NCBI GenBank assembly: GCA_026397895.1
Contig: JAPLTZ010000296.1
Coordinates: forward strand, 8,408 to 24,075
Direction: 5' to 3'
From: Verrucomicrobiota bacterium
GTDB taxonomy: Bacteria; Verrucomicrobiota; Verrucomicrobiia; Limisphaerales; JAFMIX01
DNA length: 15,668 nucleotides
Shown here one piece after another: positions 7,662 to 13,028 of the stretch; the first letter of the stretch is position 1, and every line of letters begins with the position of its first letter. Below the pieces are notes generated by a model. The model saw only the letters and a list, made by a program, of their open reading frames with translations, did not search any database and was not told where the DNA came from. The translations under genes were made by a program, and so were the position numbers.

Positions 7662-7684
7662 TTTTTGCCACTTCTTTTTGCCAC
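7662..7684. repeat. Two direct copies of TTTTTGCCAC, 13-bp period, upstream of the nfr-like operon
   Basis: TTTTTGCCAC occurs at 7662-7671 and again at 7675-7684 (GTGGCAAAAA on the minus strand). The pair lies 116-138 bp upstream of the first operon ATG (7546), in an AT-rich intergenic region. A TATATT hexamer on the minus strand (7648-7653), 8 bp operon-proximal to the nearer copy, could be a -10 element. A 13-bp period is not a full helical turn, so this could be an operator pair or chance in an A/T-rich tract. Confidence 0.35.
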
Positions 7685-7741
7685 CGGAAGATGCACCGAA
7701 ACCATCCCGGGGAAATCCCTTGGAGAGAACGCGCGGGCGAA

Positions 7742-8443
7742 CTAGGAATTGCCCTTGCCGCCCGGCACCATCTCCTTCTGCACCCACGCTGTGGCCGCCT
7801 GGGTCAATTCGGTGGCGCTGTTGAGTCCCAGCTTCTTTTTGACCTGCTCGCGGTAGTATTCAATGGTTTTGATGCTCAGGTGGAGTTCGTCCGCAATCTG
7901 CCGCGTGCCTTTCCAGCGCCCGATGAGTTGAAACACCTCCAACTCCCGGTCGCTCAAGCTGCCGACGGGCGAGGCGATGCTCTCCACCTGCCCGCGAACC
8001 TGCTTTTGGAGCATCTTGGCGCCCAGCGCCTCGCTGACGTAAATGCTCCCGCCCAAGACGCGGCGGATGGCGGTAAGAATCGCCTCCACCTCCGCGCCCT
8101 TCATCAAATAACCCAGCGCGCCCGCGCGAAAAGCCATTTCCGCGTAGATGGATTCGTCGTGCGCGCTGAGCACCAAAATGGCCAGCTTGGGATGTTGCGC
8201 CTTGATGTTGCGCATCAATTCCAACCCGCTGCTGTCCTTCAGGGAAATGTCCGCGACGACCAGATCAGGCTTGAGTTTGCCGATGGCTTCCATGGCGCGG
8301 GCGGCGTCCTCCTCTTCCCCGCAAATCTCCATGTCGGTCTGCCGGTTGATGAGTTGGGCGATGCCAAACCGCACCACGGCGTGGTCGTCCACCAAGAGCA
8401 CCCGGGCTTTTTGAGTTGCTGCGCTGGGCTTGAGGTTTTTCAT
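7742..8443 (-). CDS. NarL/FixJ-family response regulator (receiver plus LuxR HTH)
   Basis: The 233-aa protein has a canonical receiver domain: Asp-Asp at 19-20, phospho-acceptor Asp65 (VVADISLKD), Ser93 (LVLSAHD) and Lys115 (YLMKG). A linker and a LuxR-type helix-turn-helix follow at about 162-225, with the hallmarks LSDRELEVFQLIG, RQIADELHLSIKTIEYYR and KLGL. This is the standard NarL-type layout and length, so it is expected to bind DNA after phosphorylation by a sensor kinase. No kinase gene is present in the window, so it is an orphan here. It lies on the same strand as, and 195 bp upstream of, the polysaccharide operon, and diverges from the CheY-like gene, making both plausible targets. 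ATG at 8443 precedes a typical start (MKNLKPSAATQKARVLLVDD) and TAG is at 7742-7744. Confidence 0.93.
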   Translation of the reverse strand: MKNLKPSAATQKARVLLVDDHAVVRFGIAQLINRQTDMEICGEEEDAARAMEAIGKLKPDLVVADISLKDSSGLELMRNIKAQHPKLAILVLSAHDESIYAEMAFRAGALGYLMKGAEVEAILTAIRRVLGGSIYVSEALGAKMLQKQVRGQVESIASPVGSLSDRELEVFQLIGRWKGTRQIADELHLSIKTIEYYREQVKKKLGLNSATELTQAATAWVQKEMVPGGKGNS

Positions 8444-8514
8444 TGTCGTTCGTCTGTTTTGCCGACCCGACCCGGATAGCTAATCTCATTCCGTCCCCCG
8501 GTGATTCCCCGGTA

Positions 8515-8542
8515 TTTATAATCAGCACCCCGGAATACGCAA
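8515..8542 (-). promoter_or_regulatory. Candidate sigma-70-type promoter for the NarL-type regulator
   Basis: On the minus strand, TTGCGT (8537-8542) is followed after 16 bp by TATAAA (8515-8520). Transcription would begin about 60-65 nt before the ATG at 8443. The -10 is good and the -35 only partial (TTG conserved). On the plus strand the overlapping TATAAT (8517-8522) has no obvious -35. Confidence 0.35.
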
Positions 8543-8629
8543 TCCCAGACCCTAACTCTCTTGCTGGTAAAGATTGTCTGTCCCAATTCTGGATTTCACT
8601 TTACCAAATGGAACAGCCCGGCAAGATTC

Positions 8630-8654
8630 CGACCGGTTTGGGTCGATTTAGACC
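8630..8654. repeat. Overlapping short inverted repeats next to the sigma-54-like site
   Basis: CGACC (8630-8634) and GGTCG (8641-8645) form a 5-bp inverted repeat with a 6-bp gap. GGTC (8641-8644) pairs again with GACC (8651-8654) across 6 bp, giving three evenly spaced half-sites immediately upstream of the promoter-like element at 8658. This could be a regulator-binding site; the half-sites are short and chance is possible. Confidence 0.3.
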
Positions 8655-8657
8655 TGT

Positions 8658-8673
8658 TGGCATCGTCATTGCT
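8658..8673 (+). promoter_or_regulatory. Sigma-54-type -24/-12 promoter of the CheY-like gene
   Basis: TGGCATCGTCATTGCT matches the RpoN consensus TGGCAC-R-N4-TTGCW, with the invariant GG (8659-8660) and GC (8671-8672) exactly 10 bp apart, TGGCA and TTGCT intact and mismatches only at the C and R positions. Transcription would start near 8684, leaving an untranslated leader of about 45 nt before ATG 8730. Such promoters need an AAA+ activator, which is not encoded in the window. Confidence 0.5.
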
Positions 8674-8729
8674 GATTTTTGTCCGTGTGCGCTGAAAAAC
8701 AATTTTGACGGAGCAACCGCTGGCAAATT

Positions 8730-9101
8730 ATGAAAAACATCTCGTCCATCCTCGTCGTCGAAGACAACCCCATCGCCCTCAAAACGCTCGCCACCCTCTT
8801 GAGCGCCCTCGGCGTGAAAACCGTCGCCGAAGCCGAGAGCGCCGAGAAAGCGCTGGAGATTGTGAAGCGGCAGAAATTCTCCCTCATCCTCACCGACTAC
8901 CGCCTCGGCGGCATGAACGGCGTGCAATTTATCGAGCAACTCCGCGGCCAAGGCAACCAGACCCCCGTCATCGTCCTGTCCGGTGCGCCCGACAAGACCG
9001 GCGTCATGCGCGCCGCCACCTACAACCGCGTGGATTTCTTCGGCAAACCCTTCCGCATGGATGAACTTTCCGGGGCCATCGAACGCATGGCCATCGCCTG
9101 A
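8730..9101 (+). CDS. Stand-alone CheY-like receiver protein
   Basis: The 123-aa protein is a complete single receiver domain with no output domain. The acidic pair Glu11-Asp12 (VVEDN), phospho-acceptor Asp56 (ILTDYRLGG), Ser84 (IVLSGAPD) and Lys106-Pro107 (FFGKPF) are all present, so it should be phosphorylatable. Partners of such proteins include hybrid kinases in phosphorelays, flagellar motors, or GGDEF/HD-GYP enzymes; none is encoded nearby. ATG at 8730 gives an ordinary receiver N-terminus (MKNISSILVVEDN), interestingly sharing MKN with the divergent regulator. There is no good Shine-Dalgarno sequence: a GGAG at 8710-8713 is 16 nt away, too far. The gene has its own sigma-54-like promoter (8658-8673) and intrinsic terminator (9127-9152), so it is transcribed alone. 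Confidence 0.92.
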   Translation: MKNISSILVVEDNPIALKTLATLLSALGVKTVAEAESAEKALEIVKRQKFSLILTDYRLGGMNGVQFIEQLRGQGNQTPVIVLSGAPDKTGVMRAATYNRVDFFGKPFRMDELSGAIERMAIA

Positions 9102-9126
9102 TTTTGGTTGTTGGGTTCGGGGTTCG

Positions 9127-9152
9127 GCGCGGAGCGAGTGCTCCGCGCTTTT
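9127..9152 (+). terminator. Intrinsic terminator of the CheY-like gene
   Basis: GCGCGGAGC (9127-9135) and GCTCCGCGC (9140-9148) form a perfect 9-bp stem with a GAGT loop, followed by TTTT (9149-9152). It is oriented for the plus strand, 25 bp after the stop at 9101. The T run overlaps the stop codon of wecB on the other strand; there is no T tail in the wecB direction. Confidence 0.8.
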
Positions 9153-10273
9153 CATTTCGCCAGCGACCGTTCCAAAATCTTCACGATCCGCTCCGCCGAA
9201 TGCCCGTCCCCGAAAACATTTGAAGCCCGGCACATCTTTTTGTAGGCCGTCGGCACGCGCAATAGCCGGTTGCTCTCCCGCACGATGAGCTTCGCGTCCG
9301 TGCCCACCAGCTTGAGCGCGCCCGCCTTCACGCCCTCCTGCCGCTCCGTGGAATCGCGCAACACCAGCACCGGCTTGCCCAGCGCCGTCGCTTCCTCCTG
9401 CACCCCGCCCGAATCCGATAGCACCAGATACGCATGCTTCAGGCAGGACAAAAACGTGTCGTAATCCAGCGGCTCGCACAGCACCACATTGGGAATATTC
9501 TGCAACTTCGGCATCACCGTCTGCCGCACCGCCGGGTTTGGATGCACCGGAAACAGGACAACCGTGTCCGCATTTTCGCGCGCCACCCGTGCAATCGCCC
9601 CTGCCACCGCCGTCATCGGCTTGCCCAGGCTCTCCCGCCGGTGACACGTCACCAGAATCAGCTTCTTCTTCATCGCCGCCGCGCCGATCAACTTCCGCAA
9701 CGGCGCAGCGCTGCACCGCGGCGCCATCCACCGCAACGCATCCACCACCGTGTTGCCCGTCAGGAAAATCGTCTCCGCCGCGATGTTCTCCGCCCGCAGC
9801 CGCCGCACCGCATCCTGCGTCGGCGGGAAATGCCACGTCGCCACCGCGCCCAGCAGCGTGCGGTTCATCTCTTCCGGGAACGGCGAATACATCTCGTGCG
9901 TGCGCAGCCCCGCCTCGATGTGGCCCACCGGAATCTTGTGGTAAAACGCGCACAACCCGCCGAAGAACGCACTCGTCGTGTCGCCCTGCACCAGCACCGC
10001 CGCCACCCGGTTCGCCTCGAAAAACCGCCCCAGCTTCACCGCCAGCCGCCCCGACAGATCCCAAAGCGTCTGCCCCTTCCGCATCACCCGCAGATCATGA
10101 TCCACCTTCACCCCGAAGCTCCCCAGAATCTGATGCGTCATCTGCTGGTGCTGCGAGGTGGATACCGTGAGCGGTTTCAACTTTCTGGATTTCGCCAGCG
10201 CCCGGATGACCGGCGCCATCTTCACCGCCTCCGGCCTTGTGCCGACAATGACCGCCACAGTTAAACGTTTCAT
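9152..10273 (-). CDS. wecB: UDP-N-acetylglucosamine 2-epimerase (non-hydrolysing)
   Basis: This 373-aa enzyme converts UDP-GlcNAc to UDP-ManNAc in the cytoplasm. Family motifs appear in order: GTRPEAVKMAP (11-21), QGDTTSAF (96-103), GHIEAGLRT (117-125), PEEMNR (133-138), TGNTVVDAL (172-180), TCHRRES (209-215), PVHPNPAVR, DSGGVQEEA and LRDSTERQEG. Residues corresponding to the E. coli catalytic set are present (Asp98, Glu120, Glu134, His211). The length is close to the E. coli enzyme. I chose ATG at 10273 because the product starts exactly at the family N-terminus (MKRLTVAVIVGTRPE); codons upstream encode unrelated residues. It is transcribed alone, convergent with the CheY-like gene and divergent from the MFS gene. 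It could supply UDP-ManNAc to the NfrB-like synthase encoded at 888-3602; general cell-surface ManNAc supply is the alternative. Confidence 0.93.
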   Translation of the reverse strand: MKRLTVAVIVGTRPEAVKMAPVIRALAKSRKLKPLTVSTSQHQQMTHQILGSFGVKVDHDLRVMRKGQTLWDLSGRLAVKLGRFFEANRVAAVLVQGDTTSAFFGGLCAFYHKIPVGHIEAGLRTHEMYSPFPEEMNRTLLGAVATWHFPPTQDAVRRLRAENIAAETIFLTGNTVVDALRWMAPRCSAAPLRKLIGAAAMKKKLILVTCHRRESLGKPMTAVAGAIARVARENADTVVLFPVHPNPAVRQTVMPKLQNIPNVVLCEPLDYDTFLSCLKHAYLVLSDSGGVQEEATALGKPVLVLRDSTERQEGVKAGALKLVGTDAKLIVRESNRLLRVPTAYKKMCRASNVFGDGHSAERIVKILERSLAK

Positions 10274-10331
10274 GTTGTGCGCCGCATGGTGGCAAACCCG
10301 ATTTCCCGATGCCAGCCGATTCGCAGTCGCC

Positions 10332-10359
10332 TTGACGCCCGTTCGCTGCCCACTACACT
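10332..10359 (+). promoter_or_regulatory. Candidate sigma-70-type promoter of the MFS gene
   Basis: TTGACG (10332-10337) and TACACT (10354-10359) are separated by 16 bp in the 117-bp divergent region between wecB and the MFS gene. Transcription would start about 25 nt before ATG 10391. Confidence 0.45.
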
Positions 10360-10390
10360 CCGCGCGTGCTGAAATTAAGCGCCTGACGCC

Positions 10391-11836
10391 ATGAACCGCA
10401 AACCTTCCGTCCTCATCATCTTCCTCACCGTCTTCATTGACCTTGTCGGATTTGGCATCGTCGTGCCGCTCGTGCCCGTTTACAGCCACCATTTTTTGGC
10501 CGACGGATTTGTCATTGGCGGCTACCACTTTGGCGCGGAAGGATTCCTCATCGGCGGCCACCATTTCAGCACTCAAGGCTTAATCATCGGCGTCATCATC
10601 GCCTCCTTTTCGGCGATGCAATTCCTCTTCTCCCCGTTTTGGGGCCGGCTTTCCGACCGCATCGGCCGGCGTCCGGTGCTGCTCATCAGCACCGCCGGCG
10701 CGGCTCTCTCCTACATCCTGTTCGCCTACAGCGCCACCATCGTTGACCACACCACCGCCATCTTGATGATGATTCTCGCCCGCTCTTTCGCCGGCGCTTG
10801 CGGCGGCAACATCACCGTCGCCCAGGCCTACATCGCCGACATCACCCCGCCCGACCAGCGCTCCAAGAAAATGGGACTCATCGGCATGGCCTTCGGCCTC
10901 GGCTTCATTTTTGGCCCCGCCATCGGCGGCCTCAGCCTGAAACACTTGGGCGGCAGCGGCCCCGGCTGGATCGCCGCCGGCCTCTGCGCCGCGAACTTCA
11001 TTCTCGCCTGCTTCGTCCTCGTCGAAAGCCACCAGCCCAATTCCGAACCGGTTGCCGCGCGCCCGCATTTGAGCCAATGGGCGCACACGCTCGGCCTGCC
11101 GAAAGTCGGCCGGCTCATCTGCATCTTCTTCATCACCACCTTTTGCTTCAGTTGCTTTGAAGCCACGCTCGCCCTCCTCATCTGCGACAACTTCCACCTC
11201 GACATCCGCAGCGATGTCACCACCGCCACCACCGCCACCTACCTCTTCGTCTTCTGCGGCCTCATCGGCGCGATTGTGCAGGGCGGCCTCATCGGCCGCA
11301 TCGTGAAGAAAATGGGTGAACCCAAAGTCATCGCCCTGAGCCTCGTGCTGACGGCGGTGAGCATGGCCTTCCTGCCCTTCATCAAACTCGGTGAATCCGC
11401 AGCGGCCCTGCCGCTCACTTGGAAAATCCTGTTCCAACCCGCCGGCCTGCCGTGGTGGTTGATGCTCGCCGCGCTCGCGCTGCTCTCCGTCGGGTCGAGC
11501 CTCACGCGGCCGCCGCTGTTCGGCCTGCTCTCCAACCTCGCCCCCGCCAACGAACAGGGCGCGACCATCGGCGTGGCGCAGAGCGCCGGCAGCCTCGCGC
11601 GAATTCTTGGCCCCATCTTCGCCACCACCGCGCTCTTCTACCAACCGGCGCTGCCCTACCTCACCGCCACCGTCCCCAAAAACTGCGGCATTGAATTGAA
11701 GTTGGTAGGGCGGGCAGTCCTCTGCCCGCCACCTGTTGGAACAAGAGTGTTCAGATTCACACGACGGCGCGCACGGAGTGACGCGCCCTACCTTATTCAA
11801 ACAAAAACCCCCGTCCGCCGGAGCGGACGGGGGTGA
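10391..11836 (+). CDS. TetA-type MFS efflux transporter with internal triplication and recoded C-terminus
   Basis: The protein begins with the DHA1/TetA signature VFIDLVGFGIVVPLVPVY (residues 13-30). It carries the inter-TM2/3 motif WGRLSDRIGRRPVLL (about 83-97), a motif C-like FGLGFIFGPAIGG (about 171-183) and further helices to about residue 425. It should export small molecules by proton antiport; the substrate is unknown. Two oddities: residues 33-68 are three copies of a 12-residue unit (HHF...GFVIGG, YHF...GFLIGG, HHF...GLIIGV) where family members normally have one, and from residue 439 the frame enters a palindromic repeat element and then a terminator stem before stopping at 11834-11836. 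The last 43 residues are Arg-rich, lack a membrane helix, and replace the expected TM12. The native gene probably ended or was cut near 11700. No clear Shine-Dalgarno precedes ATG 10391. Confidence 0.88.
   Translation: MNRKPSVLIIFLTVFIDLVGFGIVVPLVPVYSHHFLADGFVIGGYHFGAEGFLIGGHHFSTQGLIIGVIIASFSAMQFLFSPFWGRLSDRIGRRPVLLISTAGAALSYILFAYSATIVDHTTAILMMILARSFAGACGGNITVAQAYIADITPPDQRSKKMGLIGMAFGLGFIFGPAIGGLSLKHLGGSGPGWIAAGLCAANFILACFVLVESHQPNSEPVAARPHLSQWAHTLGLPKVGRLICIFFITTFCFSCFEATLALLICDNFHLDIRSDVTTATTATYLFVFCGLIGAIVQGGLIGRIVKKMGEPKVIALSLVLTAVSMAFLPFIKLGESAAALPLTWKILFQPAGLPWWLMLAALALLSVGSSLTRPPLFGLLSNLAPANEQGATIGVAQSAGSLARILGPIFATTALFYQPALPYLTATVPKNCGIELKLVGRAVLCPPPVGTRVFRFTRRRARSDAPYLIQTKTPVRRSGRG
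10487..10594 (+). repeat. 36-bp in-frame tandem triplication within the MFS gene
   Basis: Units 10487-10522, 10523-10558 and 10559-10594 each encode 12 residues with the pattern [HY]HF-x3-G-[FL]-[FVLI]-IG-[GV]. The copies have diverged at the DNA level, so the expansion is not recent, but the period is exact. It lies in the first periplasmic loop and the start of TM2. Confidence 0.75.
11705..11791. repeat. REP/BIME-like element: two inverted GTAG-headed hairpins
   Basis: The left unit is GTAG (11705-11708) followed by a perfect 9-bp hairpin GGCGGGCAG/CTGCCCGCC with a TCCT loop (11709-11730). The right unit, on the opposite strand, is GTAG (11791-11788) followed by a hairpin GGCGCG-T-CAC/GTG-CGCGCC with a TCC loop (11787-11766). 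A 35-bp spacer separates them. A GTAG or GGAG head at the foot of a hairpin, paired in inverted orientation, is the hallmark of REP sequences mobilised by RAYT (TnpA-REP) transposases. No RAYT gene is in the window. The element lies inside the 3' end of the MFS reading frame. Confidence 0.7.
11802..11833 (-). terminator. Intrinsic terminator of the serine protease gene
   Basis: CCCCCGTCCG (11808-11817) pairs with CGGACGGGGG (11824-11833), a 10-bp perfect stem with a 6-nt loop. On the minus strand it is followed by TTTTTG (11807-11802). It lies 20 bp after the protease stop at 11853. The plus side has no T run; the MFS frame happens to stop in TGA directly behind the stem. Confidence 0.8.
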
Positions 11837-11852
11837 ACTCAAAGTAGCGAAA

Positions 11853-12965
11853 TCAGTTGCCCACCATCGTCGCCGTGCCGCCGAGTTGGCTGCCCACGAA
11901 TGTCAGGACTTCGTTGATCGGGTTCGCGATGGCCGTGCTGCTGCTGCCGGCGTAGAGCAGGCCGACCGCGCGGGGCTTGGTTGCCACATTTTCCACCATG
12001 AGCGAGCCGGAGTCGCCGGAGTTGAGGAAGCGGCTGCCCTTGTTGGCGATGACGATCTGGCCGGTGAAGGTCTTGGTGAAGGCCGTGCCGCCGGCACATT
12101 CATTCTCGTAGGTGATGCTGACGGTCGCGTTCAGCCCGGAGATGCTGCTGGTGGTCGTGCCGGTGGTGCGCCCGCTTTTCTTGACGGCCTTGTTGAGCGT
12201 CGCCGCGACGGTGTTGCTGGAGATCGTGCCGATGCCGAGAATCGAACCGCTGGCGCTGACCATGCCGGGCGTGACCTGCGCCACGGCGACGTCCACGTTC
12301 GCGCCGGGCAGGGAGCTGATTTTGACGAGCGTGCCGACGGCTTGGGCGTTGGCGGCGGTGCAGTTGACGTCAATCAACCCGGGCTGGACGACCGGCTGGC
12401 CGGTGGTGGCGACGATGCTGTTGCCGCCGCTGACGGTATCGGCTTCGAGGACGTGGTAGTTGCTCATGATGTATTGGACGCCGTTGACCTGGATGAGCGA
12501 GCCGAGCGTGCCGCCGCAGCAGTAGCCGTTGGCGAGGTCGTAGCTCCAACCGCCGGACGTGCCGAGTTGGATGGGCGGGGTCTGCTTGGCGGTGTAGCTG
12601 ATGGTGCTGCCGCCGGAGGGTTTGGCGAAGGCGCGGAATTTGTCGGTCATCTCCACCTTCACGCCGACGCCGCGGATCTGCGGCGGCAGGCTGCGCACGA
12701 TGTCCGCGCGCGCCGGCGAATCCTGATCCACATAGACCACGAGCGCCGCCGTGTCGGCGTCGTCCACGCCGACCGCGGTGCCGAGCACGCCGGGGAGTTT
12801 CATGAGGTCGGCGGTGACGGATTTCTGGACGGCGAGGACGGCCTTGGCCTGCGGATGGTCGAGGGCCATTTCGCTGGCTGCGGAAGCGATGGTCTGGATG
12901 CCGAGCATCACCGCAAGGACGAGCGAGGCCTGTTTGATTTTCTGAGCGAGGGGATTTGTTTTCAT
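11853..12965 (-). CDS. Secreted trypsin-fold serine protease
   Basis: The 370-aa product has a signal peptide (about residues 1-30, ending ASA-ASE). An N-terminal pro-domain-like region (about 35-115) contains GTAVGVDDADTAALVVYVD and a GVGVKVE strand. The protease domain carries the triad His171 (MSNYHVLEAD), Asp225 (ANVDVAVAQV) and Ser319 (NSGDSGSLMVE), the order and spacing of chymotrypsin-fold enzymes. KKSGRTTGTTTSSI before the serine strand and GLLYAGSSSTAIANPI after it match a widespread bacterial S1-like family of secreted proteins related to plant NAL1-type proteases. Substrate is unknown. ATG at 12965 was chosen over one 24 bp upstream because GGAG sits 8 nt before it (12974-12977 on the minus strand) and the signal peptide starts there. 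It lies 63 nt downstream of the Ig/PPC gene on the same strand and may be co-transcribed. Confidence 0.85.
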   Translation of the reverse strand: MKTNPLAQKIKQASLVLAVMLGIQTIASAASEMALDHPQAKAVLAVQKSVTADLMKLPGVLGTAVGVDDADTAALVVYVDQDSPARADIVRSLPPQIRGVGVKVEMTDKFRAFAKPSGGSTISYTAKQTPPIQLGTSGGWSYDLANGYCCGGTLGSLIQVNGVQYIMSNYHVLEADTVSGGNSIVATTGQPVVQPGLIDVNCTAANAQAVGTLVKISSLPGANVDVAVAQVTPGMVSASGSILGIGTISSNTVAATLNKAVKKSGRTTGTTTSSISGLNATVSITYENECAGGTAFTKTFTGQIVIANKGSRFLNSGDSGSLMVENVATKPRAVGLLYAGSSSTAIANPINEVLTFVGSQLGGTATMVGN

Positions 12966-13028
12966 GTTTTTTTCTCCGGTGTTTTCCAAACTAGGGTCGA
13001 TTCGGATTTATTCAAGCAAAGTCTTCGC

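Noticed and set aside
8705..8733. TTGACG with a hexamer 17 bp downstream as the CheY-like promoter
   Set aside because: The -10 would be TTATGA overlapping the start codon, putting the transcript start inside the gene; the sigma-54-like site at 8658 fits better.
8601..10064. Minus-strand frame spanning the CheY-like gene and wecB
   Set aside because: It overlaps two well-supported genes in the wrong phase and has low-complexity Gly/Ala content.
10274..10576. Upstream extension of wecB by about 100 codons
   Set aside because: The extra residues are not part of the family, overlap the divergent promoter and MFS start, and the family N-terminus begins exactly at ATG 10273.
10580..11842. Minus-strand frame across the MFS gene
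   Set aside because: Antisense shadow rich in Glu/Gly/Ala; the plus strand encodes recognised MFS motifs.
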